The notes under the pieces were generated by a model that was not told the DNA's origin, ran no database searches, and worked only from the letters and a program-made list of their open reading frames with translations. From positions 62,001 through 126,000 of the forward strand of contig QKAS01000030.1 of assembly GCA_003246295.1 (NCBI GenBank): 64,000 nt of DNA, given 5' to 3'. Source of the DNA: Clostridia bacterium. GTDB taxonomy: Bacteria; Bacillota; Clostridia; Lachnospirales; Lachnospiraceae. Made by a program: the position numbers and the translations under genes. This document shows positions 19,721 to 28,379 of this stretch, piece by piece (within the stretch, counting starts at the first letter, position 1; each line of letters starts with the position of its first letter).

Positions 19721-21022
19721 ATGAACACATCTGCACTTAATACCATCTATAACCATTACCTGCCAATGTATGTCAAAAAAGGTACTTCCGCATATGACAC
19801 TCATAAAAAGAGTGAATTGCGTGGTATCTATAATTCTATTGTCAAACTAAACAAAGAATCCCCTCTGTATCTGATCAAACAAAATAAAGAAAATCAGGAA
19901 TATGCTGTAAGCATTAAGGAAGGTGCGCGAGATCTTCGCAACACGATAGCATCCCTTGGTGGCCGTGATCAGGATGCCATGCTTAGTAAAAAAACTGCTT
20001 TTTCTTCTAATGAAGAGATTGCTGTTGCAAAATATATTGGCGATGGGCAAGAAACCGAAGAAGTTCCATCTTTTGAAATTGAAGTTACCGCTCTTGCAAG
20101 CGAGCAGGTTAACACCGGTAACTTTCTCCCTTCTTCAGATAAATTTTTATCGCCAGGAACCTATTCTTTCGATGTAGGTGTCAACAATTTAAATTATGAA
20201 TTCCAGTTTAATGTAAATGCTGATGATACGAACAGAGACATTCAGGATCGTCTGAGCAGACTGATCAATAATGCCGGTGTTGGAATCAACGCCACAATTC
20301 TTGAAGATGCCGACCAGAATTCCTCGCTGCGCCTTACATCACAAAACACAGGCACTACAAACGGAAGTGGTTTATTATTCACTGTTTCCGATGATCAGAC
20401 AAGTAAGACATCTGGTTCCGTAGCTTTTCTGGGCATTGGCATTCCTACCAGACTTGCTTCAGACTCTTCTTTTTCCTTGAATGGAGTCGAACGACATACA
20501 GCGTCAAACCAGTTTACTGTCGAGAAAATGTATGAAATCACATTAAAAGGCATTAGTCCAACCGAAGGACAGACCTCCACAATTGGGCTAAAAACAGATA
20601 CTGAATCACTAACAGAAAATATCAGCCAGCTTGCCTCTGGTTATAATGAATTTTTGCGTGCTGCCTCAGAGTTCACGCAGACGCAACAACGCGCTGGTTC
20701 TCTTGTCAGTGAATTAAAAGGAATTTCTACAGACTACAAAAATAGTCTTGATTCAATTGGTCTCACCTTTGGTGAAAATGGTTATATTGAAGTAAATGAG
20801 ACGCATCTGAAAGAAGCTGCTGAATCTGACGATGCGCAGGAGCTGCTTTCAACAGTCAAAGACTTTACAGCTTCTTTATACCGTAAAACAAACCAGGTAT
20901 CGATTAATCCTATGAATTATGTAGATAAAACAATTGTAGCCTATAAAAATCCAGGCAAAAACTTTGCAAGTCCTTATGTTACAAGTTCTTATAGTGGAAT
21001 GATGTTTAATAGCTATTGTTAA
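19721..21022 (+). CDS. FliD-like flagellar hook-associated (filament cap) protein
   Basis: 433 residues from ATG 19721, chosen because AAAGGAGGGG (19705-19714) lies just ahead. The middle and C-terminal parts match FliD_C logic: FEIEVTALASEQVNTGNFLP (hook-associated repeat start), SGSVAFLGIGIPTRLA, SFSLNGVERHTASNQFTVE, ISQLASGYNEFLRAASEF, and a final ITEKSP-like region ending NPMNYVDKTIVAYKNPGKNF. The N-terminal region is atypical for a cap protein. A second, conventional fliD lies at 62529. It may be an alternative cap or a filament-associated protein; it is expressed from a SigA-like promoter divergent from the ribosomal operon. Confidence 0.75.
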   Translation: MNTSALNTIYNHYLPMYVKKGTSAYDTHKKSELRGIYNSIVKLNKESPLYLIKQNKENQEYAVSIKEGARDLRNTIASLGGRDQDAMLSKKTAFSSNEEIAVAKYIGDGQETEEVPSFEIEVTALASEQVNTGNFLPSSDKFLSPGTYSFDVGVNNLNYEFQFNVNADDTNRDIQDRLSRLINNAGVGINATILEDADQNSSLRLTSQNTGTTNGSGLLFTVSDDQTSKTSGSVAFLGIGIPTRLASDSSFSLNGVERHTASNQFTVEKMYEITLKGISPTEGQTSTIGLKTDTESLTENISQLASGYNEFLRAASEFTQTQQRAGSLVSELKGISTDYKNSLDSIGLTFGENGYIEVNETHLKEAAESDDAQELLSTVKDFTASLYRKTNQVSINPMNYVDKTIVAYKNPGKNFASPYVTSSYSGMMFNSYC

Positions 21023-21060
21023 AAAAGGAAAACAACTGTATTCAGTCGTTTTCCTTTTTT
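21021..21060. terminator. Bidirectional terminator
   Basis: 18-bp inverted repeat AAAAAAGGAAAACAACTG with one mismatch to its partner (21043-21060) and a TATT loop. A/T runs on both sides serve the converging FliD-like gene and the gene at 21075-21446. Confidence 0.85.
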
Positions 21061-21074
21061 CATGATTGCTCATA

Positions 21075-21446
21075 TTATTTTATCTTCATTTGTATTTCTT
21101 CTAAGTATCTCTCCAGAAAAGGAATCATATCTTCCATTAGTGAATTTCCCATCTCCTGTTTATTCTGCTTTGAGATTGCATGACTCAGTCGCTGAATTTT
21201 TTCTTCCAGTTCTTCCTTCGTTCCCTGTTCCCCGCCGCGATACAATACCGAGTCAGAATGATTATAGACATCCAGTATCCAATTAATCCCTTCTACTACC
21301 TGATTGAACAGTTCTTTTGTGTCTTCCTGCTCTTCTCCCTGAAATTCTTTGGCAACAAGCGCTGCCGTTTTTATCAATTTGGGAAGATAATCAAGTGCTG
21401 TCTCGTACGTTTCCTTCTGAATCTCATTGATTAAATTATTATTCAT
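21075..21446 (-). CDS. Small helical protein downstream of the CMP-sugar synthetase, unknown
   Basis: From ATG 21446, preceded by GGGAG in GGGAGATTACGGG, 123 residues, mostly predicted amphipathic helix (INEIQKETYETALDYLPKLI, FNQVVEGINWILDVY, MEDMIPFLERYLEEIQ). No membrane span and no known motif. It is last in an operon Maf - cytidylyltransferase - this gene. A similar-sized helical gene (60202-60516) lies next to the second Maf gene, so a helper or chaperone role in flagellin modification is plausible but unproven. Confidence 0.6.
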   Translation of the reverse strand: MNNNLINEIQKETYETALDYLPKLIKTAALVAKEFQGEEQEDTKELFNQVVEGINWILDVYNHSDSVLYRGGEQGTKEELEEKIQRLSHAISKQNKQEMGNSLMEDMIPFLERYLEEIQMKIK

Positions 21447-21522
21447 CCCGTAATCTCCCGTCTTCATAAGTTATAATCCTATTGTTAATATATCGGCATA
21501 TTTGCCAGAATACTTTAATATT

Positions 21523-22530
21523 TTATCCAAATTCTTCATATAGAAAGTCAATACCTAGCATTTTATCATCTACGTAATAGTCAGCATTTGGTTTTCCCAT
21601 GAGCAACTCATGATATTTGACACCCCAGTCCTGCATCTGCAGCCTTGTTACTTCCTGCCAGTCAATCCCAGTAACATATCCTCTCGCAGTAAAGAGCACG
21701 ATTTCATTCCCAAGATGATAGAGTTTATTCACAATGTCTATCATCTTTTGGTTCGGCTCAGCCTTTGCATAATCTAACGATGCATCAAATCCCGCTATGA
21801 CTCCATCAATATCAAAAACAAAACGCTTCCCTCCCTGTTTTATCTTCAAAAATTCTGCTGCTTTTTTAAATTCTTCTTCTGTATCAATATCAAAATTTCT
21901 GTTCATCTGATATCCGGCAATTTTTTTTCCTGACATGGAATGTTCTTCCAATATTACTCGGCTTCTCATCACATCAATGCATGCATTCTGATACATAATC
22001 ACAGGTAGTTGCTGCCTTGGCATATTGTAAGCTTCCGGAATATCATTTAATATCGGTTTCATCAAACCATCATCTGACAGATACCACATTTTATGGGCGA
22101 TTTCCTTTGCAGGGGCAACTGATCTAACACTGTCTATACTATCATCTTCCAGCATCATTTTAATCATTTTGTCTATATCATCAATATCCCGGATTGGGTA
22201 AGTTGGTCGAAGCTGTACCACCAGATCAGGGCAGTAACCAGTTTCTCTTTGCAATGTCGTGAGGGCATGAAAGAAGACATCAATGTCAAGCGCTGTATCT
22301 GTCGCAAATTCCTGTGGCCTGATGAATGGCACTTCTGCGCCCGCTTCCCTTGCAATTGCTGCATATTCTTCACTATCTGTACTCACAACAACCCTGTTGA
22401 TGTATTTTGACGAAAGCGCATGCTCGATAGAATATACAAGCATAGGCTTTCCGTCTATGTTTCTGATATTTTTATGTGGTACACTTTTCGACCCGCTTCT
22501 CGCAGGAATTAAAGCCAACACTTCAGCCAT
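21523..22530 (-). CDS. CMP-nonulosonate-type cytidylyltransferase fused to a HAD-like domain
   Basis: 335 residues. Residues 1-228 are a NeuA/PseF-type CTP transferase: LALIPARSGSKSVPHKNIR (nucleotide binding), VVVSTDSEEY and QLRPTYPIRD, normally activating a nonulosonic acid (sialic, legionaminic or pseudaminic-like) as its CMP form. Residues 236-335 form a HAD-superfamily domain with FDIDGV (D240, D242), LFTAR and the late acidic DDK (321-323). Such fusions couple sugar-acid dephosphorylation to activation. The substrate is unknown. It overlaps closely with the upstream Maf gene (1-base gap), so translation is coupled. Its probable partner synthase is at 56749. Confidence 0.85.
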   Translation of the reverse strand: MAEVLALIPARSGSKSVPHKNIRNIDGKPMLVYSIEHALSSKYINRVVVSTDSEEYAAIAREAGAEVPFIRPQEFATDTALDIDVFFHALTTLQRETGYCPDLVVQLRPTYPIRDIDDIDKMIKMMLEDDSIDSVRSVAPAKEIAHKMWYLSDDGLMKPILNDIPEAYNMPRQQLPVIMYQNACIDVMRSRVILEEHSMSGKKIAGYQMNRNFDIDTEEEFKKAAEFLKIKQGGKRFVFDIDGVIAGFDASLDYAKAEPNQKMIDIVNKLYHLGNEIVLFTARGYVTGIDWQEVTRLQMQDWGVKYHELLMGKPNADYYVDDKMLGIDFLYEEFG

Positions 22531-22531
22531 C

Positions 22532-24289
22532 TTAATCTCCTATTTGTTCATTCATTCGTTTTCCAATGCTCTGTTCAAGTGGAATATGTTTCATACCCAG
22601 AATATAACTACCACCCTCTGTCGCGTTGATCATCTGAATCTGATGTGCATCCTTTCTCTGTATTCGTTTTTCAATCCATTTTCGATACATAATAAATTTT
22701 GCATCTGACAAAACTTTCCCGCCAAAATACTCCTTCACTTCAATCAGTTCCTCTTCATCTGTTGCTATCATATTAGATGTATCACTTGCATGTGCCAGAT
22801 TATTGGTGAATGCAAGATCAAGCCCAAGAAAAATAATCCGCCCAGCATTGGCTCTTATCGAAAAATCCAACGCCGTCGTTGTAACAGATCCTCCTGTTTC
22901 GTATAAAGTCAGATTGTTTAGTCCCGCATACTCTTCTGCCGGTTTATACTCCTTTTGAAAAATAAGATATTTTTTTCCATGATATTTTTGAATGAACTGT
23001 CTATTTGCTGTAGACAGCAAAATCATGGGAATTGATTCTTTTTCATTTTCACGAAGTTGAAAGATGACACGCTCATTTGGATCCGTGACCATTACATAAT
23101 CAGGTCTGATTCCCATAGAAATCATTTTATGAAAGGTTGTTCCAGTACTAATTATCACTGCATTCTTGGGTTTTTGACGTAGTTGCTCCAGATTCTTATC
23201 CAGGGAGGGACCCGCTGCAACGATATAAATATCTTTTCCAAAAAAATACCTCCATACATCATGTTCTACCTTCTTGGAAACATCATCACTTAACTCTAAT
23301 GCTTTTACATTTAACTTAAAATTACAGTCTAGAAGTGTCCTCTGGTTTCTAAAACTACTATCCGTAATAAAAAATGATCGCATCCTCTCTTTCATTGTGT
23401 CCATTGCAATGTTTTCTATGGATGGTGCATGGATGACAAATCCATGCGGATTCGTCTCAATCGCATTGATCAGTTTTGTAAGATTTGGATCATAGTGCAG
23501 TGTTAAAAAATGTTCAAAAGCATGTCCTAGATGATAATGCATCATATTGAGAATCAGTATGATTAAGTCAGGTTCATAGACATTGATCGGCAATGCATAG
23601 GATACCTTATCAGCCAGTCCCCATATATGATATAAAAGTCCCGCTCCCAGAACTTCATAAGAAGATGCCTCTTCATTATAATAATGCGATGCAAAATACA
23701 TCCCTTCTTCTCTGGGATCCTTATTAGAATGATAATATCTATGATGTCCACCGCGTTCTATTTTTATTGTCAGGTACCCTTTCTGTGTTTCTTCCACAGA
23801 ATAGGTAACAGAATTAATTGTAAAAGGCTTTAGAAGATCAATCTCTGCAAACTCGTGCTTTTCATACTCTGTCTTAAGCAATACAGCAAGCCTCTCCTGT
23901 TTTTTTTGTAATACAGCCAGATTGTCTTCAAACCAGTTCTTTTGAGTATGTTCCAATTGTTTTCTGGAAAACATATTTTGAAGCATCACTAAAAATGGCT
24001 CAACTTTAAGTTCAAGATAGTCTGCCAGTAAAATATAATCATTTTCTTTTTGCGCCGCCAACAACTCTGCGAGCATACCCGTCATATAGGTGTTTTCAAT
24101 CTGTATTCCATCCAGGATCAATATGTTTTGGTTCTTAATCAGTTCTTCCAGGGTTTTTTGGAAATAGAACAGAAATTCCCGGAACCTTCTGACTCCGCCA
24201 TCATAATCCTGAATTCTGATTGCTTCCTTGCATCTTGTTAGCAAAAGCATGATTGAAAGATTATTCTGATATACCATCTGATAATTCAT
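22532..24289 (-). CDS. DUF115 motility-associated (Maf) flagellin glycosyltransferase 1
   Basis: 585 residues from ATG 24289; GGGGA is correctly spaced for this ATG but too close to the one at 24295. The central DUF115/6-HMPDK-like core has VAAGPSLDKN (358-366), TGGSVTTTALD (465-475) and LGLDLAFTNNLAHA (488-501), motifs that bind the CMP-sugar in Maf enzymes. Long helical N- and C-terminal regions flank it. Maf proteins transfer nonulosonic acids to flagellin Ser/Thr in the cytoplasm, in line with the next gene making a CMP-sugar. Confidence 0.85.
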   Translation of the reverse strand: MNYQMVYQNNLSIMLLLTRCKEAIRIQDYDGGVRRFREFLFYFQKTLEELIKNQNILILDGIQIENTYMTGMLAELLAAQKENDYILLADYLELKVEPFLVMLQNMFSRKQLEHTQKNWFEDNLAVLQKKQERLAVLLKTEYEKHEFAEIDLLKPFTINSVTYSVEETQKGYLTIKIERGGHHRYYHSNKDPREEGMYFASHYYNEEASSYEVLGAGLLYHIWGLADKVSYALPINVYEPDLIILILNMMHYHLGHAFEHFLTLHYDPNLTKLINAIETNPHGFVIHAPSIENIAMDTMKERMRSFFITDSSFRNQRTLLDCNFKLNVKALELSDDVSKKVEHDVWRYFFGKDIYIVAAGPSLDKNLEQLRQKPKNAVIISTGTTFHKMISMGIRPDYVMVTDPNERVIFQLRENEKESIPMILLSTANRQFIQKYHGKKYLIFQKEYKPAEEYAGLNNLTLYETGGSVTTTALDFSIRANAGRIIFLGLDLAFTNNLAHASDTSNMIATDEEELIEVKEYFGGKVLSDAKFIMYRKWIEKRIQRKDAHQIQMINATEGGSYILGMKHIPLEQSIGKRMNEQIGD

Positions 24290-24351
24290 CTGCATTCCCC
24301 ATCATTCTTATATCTACTGATTTCATTTTAGTTTTAATCTGAACATTTGTC

Positions 24352-24396
24352 AAAAAAAACAAACAAAAACACCCATAAATTTGGATGTCTTGTTTG
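24352..24396 (-). terminator. Terminator after the carboxyltransferase gene
   Basis: Interrupted inverted repeat (CAAACAagacatcc ... ggGTGTttttGTTTG on the minus strand) followed by eight Ts (24352-24359). It separates the carboxyltransferase from the Maf operon; the Maf start follows at 24289. Confidence 0.65.
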
Positions 24397-24468
24397 CTTT
24401 TTGTGTTTGTGTTTGTGAAATAAACAATATATGAATGAAATCTTTCATTATTAGAAAATAAAAAGACT

Positions 24469-26091
24469 TTATAGCGGAATATTTCCATGCTTTTTAGGCA
24501 TTGGCGGTACCTGTTTATTCCTTAATAGTTTTAATGCTTTCAGCAACTTCTGTCTTGTTTCTTCCGGTGTGATTACTTCATTGACAAAACCTCTTGCCGC
24601 AGCAACATATGGGTTTAAAAATCTTTGTTCATACTCTGACTTACACTGAACTCTCATCTGTTCCGCATCTGCTGCTTCTTTAATTTTACGTTTGAACGCA
24701 ATATTAACCGCACCATCTGCACCCATAACAGCAATCTCAGCAATCGGCCATGCATATACAATATCCGCGCCCATTTCTTTTGAATTCATGGCAATATAAG
24801 CGCCGCCATACGCTTTTCTCATAATTAATGAAATCTTCGGCACAGTTGCTTCCGAGTATGCATACAACATCTTCGCACCATGTCTGATAATGCCGTTATG
24901 TTCCTGTGCAGTACCAGGTAAAAATGCAGGAACATCTACTAGGGTAATCAGCGGAATGTTGAAACAATCGCAGAAACGGATAAACCTCGCCATCTTGTCC
25001 GAAGCATGATAATCAATGGAACCTCCCATGACCATCGGCTGATTCGCTACGATACCAACACATTCTCCATTCATTCTTGCCCAGCCTATAACTGCATTCT
25101 GTGCAAATTCTTTCTGTACTTCAAAGAATGATCCCTGATCTGTAATGCATCCAATAATGGATTTTACATCATAGGGCTGTCTCGAATTGTCCGGAACAAG
25201 TTTTGTCAGATCACAACTATTGTCCTCATGCGAGAACCCAAATCTTTTTTTCAACTCTCCAAATTTGGAAATCACTTTATTCACATGTGATACAGCTTTT
25301 TGTCTTTCTTCATTCTGGATCACCATAGGTTTTTCTAAATAATTGGAAGGAAGATAACCTAGTAATTTTCGAACTCCCATCAAACATTCCGCTTCTGAAT
25401 CATACGTAAAATGAGAAACACCGCTCTTGGTCGCATGCACATTGGCTCCACCGAGTTCTTCAACCGTGACCTCTTCATTGATGACTGTTTTAACTACGTT
25501 AGGTCCTGTAATAAACATTTTGGATATATCTTTCACCATAAAGATAAAATCACAGATCGCTGGTGCATAGCATGCTCCCCCAGAACAAGGTCCCAGTATA
25601 ACAGCAATTTGCGGAATCATTCCTGATGCTTTTGTATGACGAAGGAACATTCCTGCATATCCACTTAATGAGTCAATTCCTTCTTCAATACGGGCACCAC
25701 CACTATCATTTAAAAAAATTAGAGGAGCTTTCATCTCCATCGCCATATCCTGAATGCGGCAGATTTTGTAGGAGTGATATTCTCCTAGTGTACCACCAAT
25801 CACTGTAAAATCTTCACTTGCAACAAACACAAGTTTTCCATTTACTTCTCCGTATCCTGTGACGACACCATCGCCTGGCACACGTTTTTTATCAAGTCCG
25901 AAGTCATTGATCCTGGATTCTACCAGTCCATCCACCTCTACAAAAGTATCTTTATCCAATAAAATTTCCAGACGCTCACGTGCTGTCAGCTTACCAGATT
26001 TATGCTGTTTTTCTATTTTATCCAGTCCACCGCCCAATTCCGACGCCGTTCTTCTTTTTTGCAGATCCTGTATGGCTTCATTCCAGTTCAT
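24469..26091 (-). CDS. Biotin-dependent acyl-CoA carboxyltransferase (PccB/MmdA type)
   Basis: 540 residues with two crotonase-like halves: SGGARIEEGIDSL and GPCSGGACYAPAICDF in the N-half, DVPAFLPGTAQEHNGIIRHG and RKAYGGAYIAMNSK in the C-half. These form the acyl-CoA and carboxybiotin sites of the propionyl-CoA carboxylase beta or methylmalonyl-CoA decarboxylase alpha family. No biotin carrier, membrane or carboxylase subunit lies nearby, so the direction and substrate are open. The start at 26091 is supported by GAGG at 26100-26103; an in-frame ATG at 26172 would sit at the predicted transcript start. It is the one metabolic gene within the flagellar region. Confidence 0.88.
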   Translation of the reverse strand: MNWNEAIQDLQKRRTASELGGGLDKIEKQHKSGKLTARERLEILLDKDTFVEVDGLVESRINDFGLDKKRVPGDGVVTGYGEVNGKLVFVASEDFTVIGGTLGEYHSYKICRIQDMAMEMKAPLIFLNDSGGARIEEGIDSLSGYAGMFLRHTKASGMIPQIAVILGPCSGGACYAPAICDFIFMVKDISKMFITGPNVVKTVINEEVTVEELGGANVHATKSGVSHFTYDSEAECLMGVRKLLGYLPSNYLEKPMVIQNEERQKAVSHVNKVISKFGELKKRFGFSHEDNSCDLTKLVPDNSRQPYDVKSIIGCITDQGSFFEVQKEFAQNAVIGWARMNGECVGIVANQPMVMGGSIDYHASDKMARFIRFCDCFNIPLITLVDVPAFLPGTAQEHNGIIRHGAKMLYAYSEATVPKISLIMRKAYGGAYIAMNSKEMGADIVYAWPIAEIAVMGADGAVNIAFKRKIKEAADAEQMRVQCKSEYEQRFLNPYVAAARGFVNEVITPEETRQKLLKALKLLRNKQVPPMPKKHGNIPL

Positions 26092-26181
26092 CTTATATTC
26101 CTCATCTTTCGTACACAGTTTATCTTTACTACCTGTTACATTTGTTTGAATTTCAAATGCTTTGATATTCAAACTATAAGT

Positions 26182-26210
26182 ATCATATACCAGAATGTTT
26201 TATTTGGCAA
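26182..26210 (-). promoter_or_regulatory. SigA promoter for the carboxyltransferase
   Basis: TTGCCA (26205-26210), 17-base spacer ending TGGTA, TATGAT (26182-26187). Transcription from about 26175 gives an 80-base leader to the chosen start at 26091. Confidence 0.75.
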
Positions 26211-26229
26211 GAAGGAAATGAAAATGCTA

Positions 26230-26264
26230 TAAAAAATCCACTTCGTGTTGTTACGGAGTGGATT
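26230..26264 (-). terminator. Terminator after the large flagellin gene
   Basis: AATCCACTtCGT / ACGgAGTGGATT stem (26235-26246 with 26253-26264), 6-base loop, and TTTTTT on the minus strand, 27 bases after the flagellin stop. Confidence 0.85.
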
Positions 26265-26291
26265 AGACTTTTACTCTATTTACTTACATTC

Positions 26292-27986
26292 TTATTGAAG
26301 TAGTGATAAGATTCCTGCACTTTGTTGATTTGCCTGGGATATCATGGCCTGACCTGCCTGTGCAAGTATGTTATCCTTAGAGTAGCGCACCATTTCAGAA
26401 GCCATGTCAGTATCCCGGATTCTGCTTTCAGCTGCCTGTGTATTTTCTGAGGTTTGTGTTAGATTTCGCGAAGCATATTCCAATCTATTTTGAATTGCCC
26501 CAATTCTGGATCTTTCTTCAGAGACATAATCGATCCCTTCTTTTATAACAGCAATGGAACGTCTGGCGCCCTCCTGGGTAGACAAATCGACATCAAAATC
26601 AACTCCCAGTATTCCACTGGCAGACATATCTCCGATCCCAAATCTTAAAAACTCATCTGCAGATGCTCCCATATGGATACACATTGTATTCTGTGCTTTG
26701 TAATCTGGCCATGTAAGACTAATCTGATGTCCATTATATGTAACCTGATCACCACTGTCTTGTATTGCCTGTGGACTTCCACTATTAGGAACCATCGCAT
26801 CAAGGTTTCCTGTATCAATCAGCGAGTCCGCATCTGCATTGCCAATGTTATATCCCATTTTATTATTGAAAAATGTTGCAAGCGCTGTACTCCCTCCCGC
26901 TGCAGCAACAGAAGCATCCTGTTTCATGGTATCTAAAATTGAATTTAATGGTTGTCCATATGCGTTTAAAACAGCATCCTCAAAAGTTGGTGCAGTCTTA
27001 AGTTCTGTTATGAAGTTGCTCCATTCACTTGTACCATTCGAGTCGGTATCGAGTTCATGCAAATATCCTACTGCAAGCACTCCAGCTAGTGCTGTATCTC
27101 TTGAATATTCATTTCCTTTATAATCAAACTGCTCTAAAAGCTTTTGTGCCGATGTGATACTTGTGAAATTGATTTCCTCACCAATAAGTGCTCCACTTAC
27201 CCCTTGCGAAAACCAGTTTGGAATATTTCCCGCACTCACATTCTCACGCATCATGATATCTGTTAACTGACTTGTTATCAGTCGGTCTGCCAGATATCCT
27301 CCAATTTCCGGTCCGCTTTGTCCATAGGTTGTATCATCATTCATAAAAAAAGAATTGAATGTAATTGTCACATCCTCATCATTACCATACGAAGTTGATG
27401 CAATTACCTTATTCCCAAGATCTCTGATATCAAATCCAATTGACATATCCTGTTGCATCGTCCAGCCTGTTTGTGCTTCAATTCTTGAAAAGGCATCTGT
27501 TACCCAGCTGCCTTTTATATTTTCCAGAAACTTCTGATTCGACTCCGTCGTAGTTGTCGTACGTTGAAATGAGCCGTCCAGAATTTTCATGGTATTAAAT
27601 TCTGTGCTTCCTGCAATTCTGTCTAACTCTGACTTTAGCTCTATAATTTCTTTATGAATTGCGTCCCGATCTGCCGAAGTATTGGTTCCGTTAGCAGACT
27701 TTACCGCAAGTTCATTCATACGCTGTAAAATGTCCTGTGTTTCACCCATAGCTCCATCCGCAATCTGTATTAGGGTGATGCCTTCCTGCACATTCTTATC
27801 CGCCTGATTCAATCCCCTAATCTGCGATCTCATCTTCTCAGAAATCGTCAATCCAGCCGCATCATCAGATGCACGGTTAATCTGATAACCTGAACTTAAT
27901 TTTTCAGTTGTCTTCTTTAATCGTTGATTTACCATCCCAAACTGCCGTTGTGCATTCATGGATGCCAGGTTATGGGTTATGACCAT
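26292..27986 (-). CDS. Large flagellin with degenerate flagellinolysin-like central domain
   Basis: 564 residues. Residues 1-140 and 470-564 are canonical flagellin D0/D1 helices (VITHNLASMNAQRQFG, SGYQINRASDDAAGLTISEK; C-terminal SRIRDTDMASEM, AQANQQ-like AGILSLLQ end). Residues about 150-420 form a large central domain. There SQLTDIMM (239-246) and IPNWFSQGVSGALIG (255-269) align with the HELTHxxM and PxWFxEGxAExI motifs of gluzincin metallopeptidases, as found in flagellinolysin, but His, Glu, His and the downstream Glu residues are all replaced (Ser, Gln, Asp, Gln, Gly). It is predicted to be a catalytically dead filament protein with a protease-derived surface domain. Driven by a SigD promoter. 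Confidence 0.85.
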   Translation of the reverse strand: MVITHNLASMNAQRQFGMVNQRLKKTTEKLSSGYQINRASDDAAGLTISEKMRSQIRGLNQADKNVQEGITLIQIADGAMGETQDILQRMNELAVKSANGTNTSADRDAIHKEIIELKSELDRIAGSTEFNTMKILDGSFQRTTTTTESNQKFLENIKGSWVTDAFSRIEAQTGWTMQQDMSIGFDIRDLGNKVIASTSYGNDEDVTITFNSFFMNDDTTYGQSGPEIGGYLADRLITSQLTDIMMRENVSAGNIPNWFSQGVSGALIGEEINFTSITSAQKLLEQFDYKGNEYSRDTALAGVLAVGYLHELDTDSNGTSEWSNFITELKTAPTFEDAVLNAYGQPLNSILDTMKQDASVAAAGGSTALATFFNNKMGYNIGNADADSLIDTGNLDAMVPNSGSPQAIQDSGDQVTYNGHQISLTWPDYKAQNTMCIHMGASADEFLRFGIGDMSASGILGVDFDVDLSTQEGARRSIAVIKEGIDYVSEERSRIGAIQNRLEYASRNLTQTSENTQAAESRIRDTDMASEMVRYSKDNILAQAGQAMISQANQQSAGILSLLQ

Positions 27987-28025
27987 TTTGCGAATTCCCC
28001 TCTCGCTTTCAGTGAACTATATTTT

Positions 28026-28053
28026 ATATCGGTGTATTAGGGAAATAAGTTTA
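28026..28053 (-). promoter_or_regulatory. SigD (flagellar sigma-28) promoter of the large flagellin
   Basis: TAAA (28050-28053), 16 bases, ACCGATAT (28026-28033), matching the TAAA-N15/16-GCCGATAT class. The leader is about 35 bases to the start codon at 27986. Confidence 0.85.
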
Positions 28054-28099
28054 GATGAATTATACAATGTTTCCTTATTCTAAGAATGTAACTTAATTT

Positions 28100-28303
28100 T
28101 TATATTCTAGAAAACTTTTCTTTCTCATTATCATAATCCTTGAGATTTAAGATACCACAGTCATGTACACACCATGGCTTCACTTGCTTTGGCACAACAA
28201 TTCTATATCCCCGCTTTATGAACTCCATACATTGTGATGCATCATAAAAATCCCATTTATCAAAAATATCTTCTCTCCATAAAATATCATATTGCGTAGC
28301 CAT
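28100..28303 (-). pseudogene. C-terminal fragment of a StrF-type glycosyltransferase
   Basis: 67 codons remain, with YDILWREDIFDKWDFYDASQ and VKPWCVHDCGILNLKDYDN, which resemble the C-terminal end of family-2 glycosyltransferases with a StrF-like domain seen in anaerobe surface-glycan loci. The GT-A catalytic domain is absent and no ribosome site precedes the first ATG, so it is a remnant. It lies between the flagellin promoter and a DUF1919 gene. Confidence 0.6.
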
Positions 28304-28379
28304 TAAGTAGCCATTTATGATGCAAAATAATTTTTAAGACAGTATTCTAATATTATTTAATATATCTAGTTTGCTAGTA

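Noticed and set aside
24397-24468. Possible small gene between the terminator and carboxyltransferase
   Set aside because: A/T-rich GTTTGT repeats without start and ribosome site; it reads as the 3' untranslated end.
27049-27066. HEL in the large flagellin (residues 310-312) as a possible zinc-protease motif
   Set aside because: The sequence is YLHELDTD, lacking the second His of HExxH; it corresponds to a later helix, not the catalytic one.
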